Shown: piece after piece, positions 24,307 through 34,118 of the stretch
Numbering within the stretch: the first letter of the stretch is position 1
How the letters are laid out: every line of letters begins with the position of its first letter
Assembly: GCA_965238265.1 (NCBI GenBank)
Contig: OZ250185.1
Coordinates: 1,364,001-1,428,000 of the forward strand
Source: JAJDUF01 sp965238265
GTDB lineage: Bacteria > Chloroflexota > UBA11872 > UBA12225 > JAJDUF01
Length of the DNA: 64,000 nt
Direction of reading: 5' to 3'
Translations under genes and position numbers: made by a program
Notes under the pieces: model-generated
Seen by the model: only the letters and a program-made list of their open reading frames with translations
Told to the model about the DNA's origin: nothing
Database searches by the model: none

Positions 24307-25112
24307 CAGCGGCGGTTGGTGCTTGTGCCGGGTGTCGCGGCACCCGCGGTAGCTTCTGCTGATCGCCGGGACAGCGGCCACAGTGCTAGGAGCACGCCTA
24401 CCGCCAGCACTCCTAGCGCCGCCATGAGCGCATAGAGCACGGCAGCCGGCTCCCGGTCAAGCCGCGCATGGACCAGGAGGTTGTCCCGCGCGACCCAGAG
24501 ATTGTCCCGATTCGTTCCGCTGAAGGCCAGGCGGAACAAGGCATTGCCGTTGATAAACGCCCCGTTCAGGTAGAGCGCACCATCGCGGTAGCGGTTGTTG
24601 AAATGTGTCAAGAGCTGGAGTTGTCCGCCCGCCGGACCAGGCATGTATTCGAGCAGCCAGACGTAGCGCTGCAAGCCTGAATCGGGGATGGGGGCAAACC
24701 GCAGCGAGGTCCACTGCTCGGCCGGCTGCCCCGGTCGCAGGTCCAGTACGGGGCGGCGCGGCAGTCGTAGCTCGCGCACCGGAATCTCGACCGTCCGAAT
24801 GTCGTCGCTGGCGCGGACATCTGCGCCGGGGGTATCGGGACGCAGGTGCAAGATCAGGCGACCGTCGGGGGAGGGACGATCAGGGTCGGCGGCTAAGATC
24901 ACGTCAAGGCGCGACAGGTTATTCCGGCGTGCTTCAAACGACTGTCCGACGAGCGTGGGGTGTGCAAACCGCAGCTCGAAGGTGGCCACGAAGGGCGCGG
25001 CATGGTCGGCAACCTCGCCCGGCTCCCGGCTCCAGCGCACCCCGACGACGGCCAGCCCGGCGGCAATACCGAGCACGATCACGGCCGCCCCCACGGTCAG
25101 CGCCTTACTCAT
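24306..25112 (-). CDS. Hypothetical protein with two membrane segments and large external domain
   Basis: This 268-residue protein has an N-terminal hydrophobic segment (ALTVGAAVIVLGIAAGLAVVG), then a beta-rich domain of about 170 residues (GQSFEARRNNLSRLDVIL ... LRLPRRPVLDLRPGQ ... WLLEYM ... GALYLNG). A second membrane helix (AVLYALMAALGVLAVGVLLALW) and a short basic tail follow. The topology implies the beta domain faces outward. Its ATG overlaps the stop of the large membrane protein upstream (25109-25112), so the two are coupled. Similar domain pairs accompany YfhO-like glycan membrane proteins; a joint function in surface glycan or lipid modification is inferred. No enzyme motif is seen. 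Confidence 0.7.
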   Translation of the reverse strand: MSKALTVGAAVIVLGIAAGLAVVGVRWSREPGEVADHAAPFVATFELRFAHPTLVGQSFEARRNNLSRLDVILAADPDRPSPDGRLILHLRPDTPGADVRASDDIRTVEIPVRELRLPRRPVLDLRPGQPAEQWTSLRFAPIPDSGLQRYVWLLEYMPGPAGGQLQLLTHFNNRYRDGALYLNGAFINGNALFRLAFSGTNRDNLWVARDNLLVHARLDREPAAVLYALMAALGVLAVGVLLALWPLSRRSAEATAGAATPGTSTNRR

Positions 25113-27385
25113 AGCTGCCTACTTTGCGGCCGCCTGAGCCAGTGACGGCCCGTTATGCGCCATATTACGCTGGCGCGAGCATCGGATTGTGCGGAACGAG
25201 CCGTCACCAGCACTCCTCCGCACGTGAGCAGGGCGGCGAGCGATAGCCAGCGACCCAGCTGTCGCGCCGGTGTGGGTTCCAGGAACACCCGTAGCTCATG
25301 CGTGCCGGCCGGTACGTCGAAGACGATGATGCCCCACTCATCCAACGCCCGCACGGCGACCGGGTGACCGTCTACGGTGACGCGCCAACCGGCATACAGG
25401 AGACGGTGCGCCCACAGCACCGTGTCGGTGGCCGCCGACACATCGGCTCGAATGTCGCGCGGCCGATCCGAGCGTATCGCTATCTGTGCCTCACCGCGCG
25501 CTACCCGCAGCGGCAGCCTGCCCCACAGGTCCTCATGGTAAGGATGGCCCAGCGGCGGCCGGAAGCGCGGCACCCAGCGCCCCAGAGTGACCGGATTGTA
25601 TTCGGCGAAGGGCGGAATCGTGCTGCGAGCCTCGACCAGCGGCGTTGGGTCTCGCTGTGTACCCCAGCCCCAGCGCCACAGCTCCCACGTGCTACCTATC
25701 GTCACTGAGGCGAGCATCACGACGAGCAGCCATGCTGCCGGGGGACGAAAATGTGCCGCCCAGGTGCCGGCTGCACAGGCGACCAGCAGAGAAAACGGCC
25801 CGAGCAAGCGCCAGGGAAGCTGCACGAATGGGAGCAGGGGAATGTGGGGCCAGAGCGGAGCGGAGACATCGAGCAGCAATCCGAGAGCTACCAACGCGAA
25901 GAGCAGCCACAAGGCCACGGCGCCGCGGCTGCGTGGCCCCGTCACGAGCCAGACCAGCGCTCCGGCGAGGAGGATGACCTGCCAAGCGGCCGGGCGGTAG
26001 CCCAGGTAGAACTTGTAAGTGAAGTTGCCATTCAAGGCGTCACGGAGGGCGACGAACTGCGTCCGGTAGTCCACCGCCAGCGCCACGTGCGTCGTCGCAG
26101 CGCCGCGGTCAGCCAGCGCCGGCAGCCACACCGCGCTCCCAAGCGCGAGGCCCAAGGCCAGGCCACCTGCCAACGGCAGCAGCCGGCGGGGGCCGTGACC
26201 GGCCAGTCTGCCCCACCTGATGCTCCCGTAGAGACTGGATTGTGCAGACTGACCGGTCATGGCCATGGTCAGAGCCAGGCCAACGCCATACACTCCGGCC
26301 AACGGCAAGGCGAACAGTGCGCTGATGTTATGGGTGGCCAGAATCGTGGCCGCGGCCACCGCAGTCGCCACCAGCCGCGCCCCCGATGGTCGGCTCACCA
26401 GTCCGTGGACTGCCCAGAGCAGCCAGGGTAAGGCCGCGAGGGCGACGTGCTCCGGCAAGGCAGCCCGCTGGTAGATCGTGATATAGCGGTACGGCGCGTA
26501 GACGTACACGATGGCGGCAAGCACGCCGGCGGCCGGTGAGCGCAGCGCAGCGTTGACGAAACCGTAGGTGCCGATGGCCGCGGCTATGCCGGCAAGGGCC
26601 AAGGTAAGCTGCAACCCGGCCGCCGCATCAACGCCGGGGAGGAACGTTGTGGCGGCGGCGAGGGCGTAGGTCAAGGGAGGGTAGTACGCCAGGGTAGGCA
26701 GCCCAAAGCCGAGAAATGCCTTGGCGCTCCACCAGGGGAGCAGATCACCGGCGAGCCAGCCGTCGCGCAGATCGAGCGTGTTGACGAGGTGGAAGGGAGC
26801 ATCCGGTGTCCATAGGTAGCCGGGCGCGAGGTGGGGGACTACCGGGCCTAGACCGAGGAGGCCCACCGCAACGACCGGCCACCAGGCCCACCGGCCGCCG
26901 GTGGCCCGTAGCCGGTGACTGGTGGCCCGCCTGACCACTGAAAGCTGGTCACTAGCTACTGCCCCGGTGTCGGGGCTGCCGCCGGAGTACGCCCGCAGCA
27001 GCACGTAGACCTGCGCGAGCACCGTAGGCACTGCCAGCAGGAAGATGAAGCGGCGTTGGATGGTCGTGCTATGGATGAGGTTATGGTGAAACTCCGGGGA
27101 GCTTAAAGCGATCAGCGCGACGAGCCAGCCGGCGGCGAGCGGTGCGAAGGTCCAGGCGGCCAGCCGGCTCGCGCCGGCGGACGACCAGGCGCCCGGCCAT
27201 GCCAACAGCCTGCTGAGAACCCACCACCAGGCGAGCATGGCTAACCCGGAGCCGAGCACTACGCCGAGCCAGCCGAGCAGCGCCACGCGCGATGGCCAGC
27301 CGAGGAGGACGAGACCCAGGAGCAAGGCCACGGCACTCCAGCTGGCCAGGCCTACGAGCACTGCGCCGCGATCCAAGTCTTTCAT
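25109..27385 (-). CDS. Large polytopic membrane protein (YfhO/6-pyruvoyl-tetrahydropterin-synthase-related type)
   Basis: This 758-residue protein has many membrane helices, from DRGAVLVGLASWSAVALLLGLVLLGW onward. It carries the membrane-proximal motif PDAPFHLVNTLDLRDGWLAGDLLPWW and YYPPLTYALAAA, as in YfhO/GT39-like proteins that handle lipid-linked sugars. The C-terminal extracytoplasmic beta domain (YAGWRVTVDGHPV, VPAGTHELRVFLEP) is the classic YfhO end. The ORF extends to 27526, but ATG 27385 precedes the first helix. Two repeat insertions are translated in frame: a hairpin element (26197-26258) and an SDQLSVV-type heptad stretch (about 26920-26970). It leads the leftward glycan locus, is divergent from leuS, and overlaps the next gene by ATGA. 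Confidence 0.8.
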   Translation of the reverse strand: MKDLDRGAVLVGLASWSAVALLLGLVLLGWPSRVALLGWLGVVLGSGLAMLAWWWVLSRLLAWPGAWSSAGASRLAAWTFAPLAAGWLVALIALSSPEFHHNLIHSTTIQRRFIFLLAVPTVLAQVYVLLRAYSGGSPDTGAVASDQLSVVRRATSHRLRATGGRWAWWPVVAVGLLGLGPVVPHLAPGYLWTPDAPFHLVNTLDLRDGWLAGDLLPWWSAKAFLGFGLPTLAYYPPLTYALAAATTFLPGVDAAAGLQLTLALAGIAAAIGTYGFVNAALRSPAAGVLAAIVYVYAPYRYITIYQRAALPEHVALAALPWLLWAVHGLVSRPSGARLVATAVAAATILATHNISALFALPLAGVYGVGLALTMAMTGQSAQSSLYGSIRWGRLAGHGPRRLLPLAGGLALGLALGSAVWLPALADRGAATTHVALAVDYRTQFVALRDALNGNFTYKFYLGYRPAAWQVILLAGALVWLVTGPRSRGAVALWLLFALVALGLLLDVSAPLWPHIPLLPFVQLPWRLLGPFSLLVACAAGTWAAHFRPPAAWLLVVMLASVTIGSTWELWRWGWGTQRDPTPLVEARSTIPPFAEYNPVTLGRWVPRFRPPLGHPYHEDLWGRLPLRVARGEAQIAIRSDRPRDIRADVSAATDTVLWAHRLLYAGWRVTVDGHPVAVRALDEWGIIVFDVPAGTHELRVFLEPTPARQLGRWLSLAALLTCGGVLVTARSAQSDARASVIWRITGRHWLRRPQSRQL
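25142..25207. repeat. Hairpin mini-element D, inside the 3' end of a membrane-protein gene
   Basis: GTGACGGC (25142-25149) pairs perfectly with GCCGTCAC (25200-25207), and the next bases (CGTT/AACG, GC/GC) extend the stem with mismatches. The loop ends ATCGGATTGT, the family core. It forms the last codons of the large membrane protein. Confidence 0.7.
26197..26258. repeat. Hairpin mini-element F, in frame inside a membrane-protein gene
   Basis: Arms GACCGGCCAGTCTGC (26197-26211) and GCAGACTGACCGGTC (26244-26258) match in 14 of 15 positions. The loop ends GGATTGT. The element is translated within a cytoplasmic or external loop of the YfhO-like protein. Confidence 0.8.
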
Positions 27386-27435
27386 AACGCGCCGACGGCA
27401 GCCTGTATGCAATCCAGTTCCATGTGCGCCTATCC

Positions 27436-27441
27436 TATAAT
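27436..27441 (+). promoter_or_regulatory. Probable -10 element of leuS
   Basis: A perfect TATAAT lies about 50 bases before the leuS start in the divergent gap. No good -35 hexamer is seen. The leader is too short for a T-box riboswitch. Confidence 0.5.
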
Positions 27442-27491
27442 CTAATTGAGACGGTTGACCGTAGGGAGCGAGCAAGTAGGAGGAGTCGAGG

Positions 27492-30194
27492 ATGACCACC
27501 GTGGATGACGCGCCAAAGCTGCACAATCCGATGGACGCAGGGGGTGCAGCTTTGGTGTCGTCAGAGGCCGAGGTTAGTGTCGTAGTGCCCTATGTCCCAC
27601 AAGACTTCGAGGCCGCATGGCAGCGGCGGTGGGAGGAGGAAGGTCTCTACCGCACCCGCGAGGACCCCGGCAAGCCCAAGTTCTACGCCCTCGACTTCTT
27701 TCCCTATCCCTCCGGCGACGGTCTCTCCGTCGGTCACTGTCGCAACTATATCCCCACCGACACGTACAGCCGCTTCATGCGTATGCGCGGCTACACGGTG
27801 CTGCACCCGATGGGCTGGGATGCCTTCGGTGAGCCGACCGAGAACAAAGCGATCGAAGTGCGCGAGTCGCCACGGGCGCTGACCGACCGCTACACCGCCA
27901 ACTATAAACGCCAGATGCGGCTGGTCGGTATCTCGTTCGACTGGGACCGCGAGATTGACAGTAGTCTGCCAGAGTATTACCAGTGGACCCAATGGTTCTT
28001 TTTGTTGCTCCACAAGCGAGGCCTCGCCTATCGCGATACCAACTGGCAGTGGTGGTGCCCCGTCTGCCAAACCACCATGTCCAACCAGGAGGTCCAGACC
28101 GGCGACGATGGTGAGCTGTTCTGCTGGCGGGACCACCCGGGGGTGACCAAGAAGCAGATTCCGGCCTGGTTCTTCAAGATCACGGCCTACGCCGATCAGC
28201 TGCTCGCGGACCTGAGCGAGATTGACTGGCCCTCGCGCATCAAGCTGATGCAGGAAAACTGGATCGGTCGCAGCACCGGCACCGACATCACCTTCACCGT
28301 CGAGGCACCCACGGCCGCTGGTGGTACTGAAGCTCTGGAGATGCCGGTGTTCACGACCCGGCCGGACACGGTCTTTGGGGTGACCTTTATGGTGCTCGCT
28401 CCCGAGCACGAGCTGGTCCAACGGCTGACCACGCCGGAGCGCCGCGCCGCGGTCGAGGCCTACGTCGAGCAGGCCAAGCGGCAGTCCGAGATCGAGCGTA
28501 CCGCGACCGAAAGAGAGAAGAGCGGCATCTTCACCGGCGCCTACGCGACAAATCCCTTGAACGGCGAGCAGGTACCGATCTGGGTTGCCGACTACGTGCT
28601 CGCCACCTACGGCACCGGCATGGTGATGGGCGTGCCGGCCCACGACCAGCGGGACTTCGAGTTCGCGCAGGAGTTCGGGCTGGACATCAAAGTGGTGATC
28701 GCGCCGCCGGGCTGGGACGGCCAGCCGCTGACAAAGGCGTATGTCGGCCCCGGCGAGATGGTCAATTCCGGCTCGTTCGATGGCACCTTCACCCGCGCCA
28801 ACTGGCTCAAGCTGCCGCCGGCGGAGCGGTCAGAGCTGGCTGAGGAGTGGGGCTTCACCGTCGAGGCGCTGGACCGGCGCCTCGCCAGCCAAGAGCAGGA
28901 CGGCATCGAGTCCATCTCCGATGCCGTCGAAGAGCGCGGCTGGGGCCAGCGGGCAGTCAACTACCGGATGCGTGACTGGCTGATCTCTCGCCAGCGCTAT
29001 TGGGGTGGCCCGATCCCGATTATCCACTGCTCGGACTGCGGCGAAGTGCCCGTGCCGGAGGACGAGCTGCCGGTGCTGCTGCCCGAGCTGGACGACATTG
29101 CCCCTGGCGGGGACGGTCGCTCCCCGCTGGTCCGCGCGACCGACTGGGTCAACGTGGCCTGCCCGCAGTGTGGCGGCGCGGCACAGCGCGAGACCGACAC
29201 GATGGGAGGGTTCGCCTGCTCATCGTGGTACCAGCTGCGCTTCACCGGCCCGGACTATCATGCGGGGCCTTTCGACCCCACACGGGCGCGGTTTTGGATG
29301 CCGGTGGACCTGTACGTCGGCGGCGCCGAGCACGCCGTCATGCATTTGCTCTACGCTCGCTTCTGGTACAAGGTGATGCGCGATGCGAACCTGGGGGTAC
29401 CGGGGAACGAGCCGTTTTACAAGCTGATGAACCAGGGTCAGGTGCATGCCCCGGACGGACGGCGCATGTCGAAGTCACGTGGCAACGTCATCACTCCCGA
29501 CGAAATGGTTGAGCGCTACGGCGCCGATAGCTTGCGCCTGTACGAGCTATTCATGGCCCCATTCGAGCAGGACGTGGACTGGAGCGAACAGGGGATCAAC
29601 GGCCAACGGCGCTTCCTGAGACGCATCTGGGACCTGATCCTGCAAACCGCTGCTCCTGCCGCCAACGGCGATGGCACGGCCGCAGCCAGCCGGCCCGCCG
29701 ACCTGGAGTTAGCCAGGCAGCTGCACAAGACTATCCGTCGCGTGACCGAGGATATCGAGGCGTTCAAGTTCAATACGATGGTCGCGGCACTCATGGAATT
29801 CGCCAATGAGCTGGGCGAACGCTATCGCGCGGGGGCGTGGCAAACGCGCACTTGGGACGAAGCGATCCGCACGCTCTTGGTATTGCTGGCACCCTCGGCG
29901 CCACACATCGCCGCAGAGCTATGGGAGCGCATTGGCCAGCCGGGCAGCGTCCACGAGCAGCCGTGGCCGACGTGGGACGAGGCGCTTGTCCGCGACGAGC
30001 TTGTGACCATCGTTGTCCAGGTTGACGGCAAGGTTCGGGAGCGGCTGGAGCTACCGGCCGCCGCTGCCGAGGAGGACGTGCGGGCGGCGGCGCGGGAGAG
30101 CGAGCGGGTCCGGCGCTGGGTGACGGACTGGGAGGCCGTACAGTGGCGCTACATCCCCGGCCGCATCGTCAGCCTCAACACGAAGGCGCGTTGA
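27492..30194 (+). CDS. leuS: Leucyl-tRNA synthetase
   Basis: This 900-residue class I synthetase charges tRNA-Leu in the cytoplasm. The ATP-site motif is SVGHCRNY in place of H-x-G-H. The editing (CP1) domain includes FTTRPDTVFGVTFMVLAPEH and GTGMVMGVPAHDQRDFEFA. The zinc-type insert and KMSKS loop are seen as RRMSKSRGNVI (Met659-Ser662). The anticodon-binding helices and C-terminal domain end WRYIPGRIVSLN. Length fits the family. AGGAGG precedes ATG 27492. Residues 8-22 are encoded by a perfect 12-base inverted repeat, giving a non-homologous N-terminal extension (about 33 residues before YVPQDFEAAWQRRW). The cognate tRNA-Leu(CAA) is at 14371. Confidence 0.97.
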   Translation: MTTVDDAPKLHNPMDAGGAALVSSEAEVSVVVPYVPQDFEAAWQRRWEEEGLYRTREDPGKPKFYALDFFPYPSGDGLSVGHCRNYIPTDTYSRFMRMRGYTVLHPMGWDAFGEPTENKAIEVRESPRALTDRYTANYKRQMRLVGISFDWDREIDSSLPEYYQWTQWFFLLLHKRGLAYRDTNWQWWCPVCQTTMSNQEVQTGDDGELFCWRDHPGVTKKQIPAWFFKITAYADQLLADLSEIDWPSRIKLMQENWIGRSTGTDITFTVEAPTAAGGTEALEMPVFTTRPDTVFGVTFMVLAPEHELVQRLTTPERRAAVEAYVEQAKRQSEIERTATEREKSGIFTGAYATNPLNGEQVPIWVADYVLATYGTGMVMGVPAHDQRDFEFAQEFGLDIKVVIAPPGWDGQPLTKAYVGPGEMVNSGSFDGTFTRANWLKLPPAERSELAEEWGFTVEALDRRLASQEQDGIESISDAVEERGWGQRAVNYRMRDWLISRQRYWGGPIPIIHCSDCGEVPVPEDELPVLLPELDDIAPGGDGRSPLVRATDWVNVACPQCGGAAQRETDTMGGFACSSWYQLRFTGPDYHAGPFDPTRARFWMPVDLYVGGAEHAVMHLLYARFWYKVMRDANLGVPGNEPFYKLMNQGQVHAPDGRRMSKSRGNVITPDEMVERYGADSLRLYELFMAPFEQDVDWSEQGINGQRRFLRRIWDLILQTAAPAANGDGTAAASRPADLELARQLHKTIRRVTEDIEAFKFNTMVAALMEFANELGERYRAGAWQTRTWDEAIRTLLVLLAPSAPHIAAELWERIGQPGSVHEQPWPTWDEALVRDELVTIVVQVDGKVRERLELPAAAAEEDVRAAARESERVRRWVTDWEAVQWRYIPGRIVSLNTKAR
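27513..27555 (+). repeat. Hairpin mini-element E within the leuS 5' coding region
   Basis: CCAAAGCTGCAC (27513-27524) and GTGCAGCTTTGG (27544-27555) are perfectly complementary around a 19-base loop containing AATCCGAT, the inverse of the family core. The stem starts 21 bases after the ATG, so it could slow translation initiation. Confidence 0.8.
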
Positions 30195-30253
30195 GGCAGC
30201 AGCGCATCGAAGCTGAACAACAGTCAGGCGATTGATCGCGTGGAGATGGTCGA

Positions 30254-30961
30254 ATGAGGTCCGGTGAGGTCCGCCGGTGGCTGCGACAGCACATCGCGAC
30301 GGGGTACGTAGACACTCGAAATCACGAGCACTCGGCCCGCGAGGTTGTGACTTATCACACCGAGCATCCAGAGGAACGGGACGCGCTTGCGGAGTCACTT
30401 GCCCTGGTCATTGCAGATTTCGACTGGACTACTGCCGAACAGATCGAAACGGCCGCCTACCTAGTAGTCAATCTGGAGAGTGGAGAAGCGCTGCAACGCC
30501 TTATTGACAGCGTAGGTGAGCGGGACGACCCAACTGGTGAGTTGGCAACACAGGTGATCGCCGCTATCCGCAGCTTCCCCGGCAACGGTGCGGTACGCGA
30601 CCGCTTCCTGCCGGCGCTCTTCCGCTGGCTGAAGGTAGAGCCGGTCGCGCATCTCGCTTACGAGACACTCTGCGATCTCTCACCGGAGGATGCCGGTGCC
30701 TACTTCGCCGTCCTAGCACACTACTACTGTGACAACTCGTCGATTCTTCAGAAGGCACTGACTCATCTCTACTTCCGCGATGGTGACACGGTTCAGGGAG
30801 CAGCTGATGTACGTGCTCTTGTCGGGGGTTTTGCAACGCTGACTCAGACAGTTAGCAACCACCCGTTCATACCTGCCGATGTCAGGCAGGAGCTGGCGAG
30901 GATCGGCGCGGTGCGCCCGCGAACAAGCCTTCAGCCGGTACTTGCCATCCTGGAGAAGTAG
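30254..30961 (+). CDS. Hypothetical helical protein
   Basis: No family is recognised. This 235-residue soluble protein appears all-helical. It has repeated helix-turn-helix-like units (ALAESLALVIADFDWTTAEQIETAAYLVVNL, FLPALFRWLKVEPVAHLAYETLCDL, GAYFAVLAHYYC) that resemble ARM/HEAT-type solenoid repeats, although no strict repeat can be drawn. ATG 30254 follows GGAG by about eight bases. It lies 59 bases after leuS on the same strand and may be co-transcribed, but no functional link to tRNA charging is evident. Codon use is slightly less GC-biased than in leuS. Confidence 0.6.
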   Translation: MRSGEVRRWLRQHIATGYVDTRNHEHSAREVVTYHTEHPEERDALAESLALVIADFDWTTAEQIETAAYLVVNLESGEALQRLIDSVGERDDPTGELATQVIAAIRSFPGNGAVRDRFLPALFRWLKVEPVAHLAYETLCDLSPEDAGAYFAVLAHYYCDNSSILQKALTHLYFRDGDTVQGAADVRALVGGFATLTQTVSNHPFIPADVRQELARIGAVRPRTSLQPVLAILEK

Positions 30962-31108
30962 CAGCGATATGCTTCGTCGGCTGGGGCTTTCAGACCTAGC
31001 CTCCGAAGTAGAGGCCTCGGAACGCGAGTCACGGCCGCTCCTCCGAAGCCGGCGGTCGCTCCGTAGCCGGGCGGCTCTACGCCTACTGCCGGAGTGACCC
31101 AGGCTGCA

Positions 31109-31360
31109 TTAGCCCTCGTCAATCTCGATGCGGGAGCGGCGGCGGCTATCACGTCCTTCGGCTTGCTCCTCGGTGCGCTCGATGGCCGTGTCCACCAGGC
31201 TGCGGAGCGCCAGTAACACCTCGCGCTTCGCGTTCAGCAAGTGCTTGCGCGTATCGCTCGGCAGCGGCAGGGGGCGCGGCGCTTCGAGCGTGACGCGCAA
31301 CCAAGGATCGCGCCCACCGGCCGGGGCCTGCTCTTGCGTGCCGGTCTCTTCATCGGTCAT
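31109..31360 (-). CDS. Small conserved-looking hypothetical protein
   Basis: An 83-residue protein with an acidic N-terminus, a central beta/Pro-rich segment (PWLRVTLEAPRPLPLP) and an amphipathic helix (RKHLLNAKREVLLALRSLVDTAIERTEE), ending in a charged tail. A good ribosome-binding site (GGAGGAG-type) precedes ATG 31360. The helix could mediate binding to a partner protein. No family is recognised. Confidence 0.5.
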   Translation of the reverse strand: MTDEETGTQEQAPAGGRDPWLRVTLEAPRPLPLPSDTRKHLLNAKREVLLALRSLVDTAIERTEEQAEGRDSRRRSRIEIDEG

Positions 31361-31464
31361 GGTCGTCTCCTCCCGGACGCCGGCGCTCTGCGGTGGTCCA
31401 CCTGGATTATAGAGGCCGGGGCATTCCCCTCCGGCGGATGCCCCGCCCCAGTGCCGCCAGGGAG

Positions 31465-32538
31465 CTAGGTAACGTCGCCGGTAGCGAGCGCGATACCCCC
31501 GACGCGCTCCAGGCCCTCGTAGGCCACGGCCAGCAGGCGGACGGTCTGGCTTTGGCCGGGTTCTAGCTCATATGCCGTGCCTTGCTCGACCGCCGTGGCG
31601 AGGCCGGACCCCGGAATAGTGGTCCACGGCTCGATGCCGACGTTGTAGGTGTCGGCGAACCAGGGATGGCCGGAGTTGCCACCGAAGGCCTGCCAATACC
31701 AGATGTGCCGGAAGACGGCCGGGTCCCAAGCCATGCCAAATCCGACCCGCTGGCTCGTGTTGGTGACGGCATACCAGCCCGCCGTGAGGTCCGTCAGGTA
31801 GGCGAGGTCGGTGTGCCCCAGCGACTTCGGGGGGATGGCACTCAGGTCTACGGTGCGACCGGCGGTATCCTCGACGTATGGCCACGCAAAACGCCGGCCG
31901 GCCGGGAGCCTGGGCGTGGGAGTGAGCGGCGGCTCGTGGACGATGACCGTTTGGGCAGCGCAATCGAGGCGGCACGTCTCGTCGAGAAACGGCTCGCCCA
32001 GCGCCGGATGATGCCCCCACATATAGGGCCAGGTTTCGGCGCCGTAGTTGGTCAGGCGCTCGTCAATGAACAGCACCGGCTTGCCGCTCACCAACCGCAA
32101 CGTCTTCTCCAGCAGGAACGGCGAGCGGACTGTCCGGACGGAGCAGCGGATAGCAACCGTATCAGGCCGATCCTCGACCACTGTGGCGTCCCAGTTGAGC
32201 TGCGGCGTTTCATCGTGCTGGCCGAATTGCGACCCGCGCAGGGCACACGGGGGGCCACCACTGGGCATGATCTCCTGCCACGCCCCCTCGTAATACTCCA
32301 GAAAGCCCCCGTCGGCGCGGGTCGTCGGCACGGTCGGTGGCCGGCGCAAGCCCTGCGGCGTGCGCCACATGAAGTCCACGTCCCGCGGTTTATAGAGGAA
32401 TTCGTAGATGTTGCTGCCCTTGTCCAGCAGCACCGTGACGCGGAGCAGCTCGTTTTCCAGCACGGCGGCGCGCCAGCCACGGAGCACCAGGTCCGTCTCC
32501 AAGCGGCAACCCCAATTCCGCACGCTTCCTAGTGCCAT
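31465..32538 (-). CDS. Aldose-epimerase-like/DUF4432 sugar mutarotase-fold protein
   Basis: This 357-residue beta-supersandwich protein resembles galactose-mutarotase-like DUF4432 members. Key segments are LLDKGSNIYEFLYKPRDVDFMW (substrate-facing N-terminus), EYYEGAWQEIMPSGG, LRLVSGKPVLFIDERLTNYG, YMWGHHPALGEPFLD (the histidine pair typical of the family) and FRHIWYWQAFGG. ATG 32538 is preceded by AGGGGGG and replaces a longer open frame. The fold binds hexoses or their derivatives. Its neighbour is a sugar ABC ATPase, separated by a strong hairpin. A mutarotase role in sugar uptake or catabolism is inferred. Confidence 0.75.
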   Translation of the reverse strand: MALGSVRNWGCRLETDLVLRGWRAAVLENELLRVTVLLDKGSNIYEFLYKPRDVDFMWRTPQGLRRPPTVPTTRADGGFLEYYEGAWQEIMPSGGPPCALRGSQFGQHDETPQLNWDATVVEDRPDTVAIRCSVRTVRSPFLLEKTLRLVSGKPVLFIDERLTNYGAETWPYMWGHHPALGEPFLDETCRLDCAAQTVIVHEPPLTPTPRLPAGRRFAWPYVEDTAGRTVDLSAIPPKSLGHTDLAYLTDLTAGWYAVTNTSQRVGFGMAWDPAVFRHIWYWQAFGGNSGHPWFADTYNVGIEPWTTIPGSGLATAVEQGTAYELEPGQSQTVRLLAVAYEGLERVGGIALATGDVT

Positions 32539-32575
32539 GTTTCCCCCCTCGCCGTGCCTACCTCCCCAAGATACA

Positions 32576-32609
32576 GTGTGGGGGACAACCACATGGTCGT
32601 CCCCCACAC
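32576..32609 (-). terminator. Strong hairpin downstream of the ABC ATPase gene
   Basis: GTGTGGGGGAC (32576-32586) pairs perfectly with GTCCCCCACAC (32599-32609) around a 12-base loop. It lies 36 bases after the ugpC-like stop on the minus strand. No long T-run follows, so it may be a terminator or an mRNA-stabilising stem. Confidence 0.6.
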
Positions 32610-32644
32610 ACTCACTCCTCGGCTGCGGACCGGATACGCCGGAG

Positions 32645-33748
<1,104 letters not shown>

Positions 33749-34118
33749 ATCTCTCTCCTTCACAGGGTTGTCGTCGCGCAAAGACAGAACTTTTCGGCAA
33801 AAGCCGCTCTTTACCCACCACTACCGGCCCAGGCGGGCAGCAGTGGACGACGCTCGCTCGTCAAACGAGCGCAGCCCCTCGGACTGCTCGGTGATCTCCC
33901 CGGTGAACCTCCTCGCCCGTAGACTTCCCCAGCAGTATACGCCGTAGGCGCCCGCCAGTCCAGCGGTGCCATGCCGTCACTCCGGCGGAAGCCGGAGTCC
34001 AGACCCTCACCCCCGGCCCCTCTCCCAGGAGGCGCCGGGGCCGGGCACCGCCGCTGGCGTACAATGGTAGAGCGGTGCATTGAGTGGCCAACCCGGTTCC
34101 ACAAGTAAGGGCATTGTC
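33749..34118. other. 370-base divergent intergenic region
   Basis: It contains a perfect 7-base hairpin CGCTCGT-caa-ACGAGCG at 33855-33871 in the presumed ATPase leader. It also holds a GTCACTCCGGC...GCCGGAGTCCA palindrome (33968-33995) and a G/C dispersed repeat (34003-34050) ending just upstream of TACAAT (34060-34065), a probable -10 for the methyltransferase gene. No coding sequence is seen. Confidence 0.6.
34060..34065 (+). promoter_or_regulatory. Probable -10 element of the restriction-modification operon
   Basis: TACAAT in GCGTACAATGG lies 53 bases before the methyltransferase ATG. The -35 region is occupied by a G/C repeat and shows no consensus hexamer. The same GTACAATGG-like context occurs before the exported-protein gene at 60183. 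Confidence 0.45.

Noticed and set aside
27442..27491. T-box riboswitch upstream of leuS
   Set aside because: Only about 50 bases separate the -10 from the start codon, too few for a T-box, and no T-box consensus is present.
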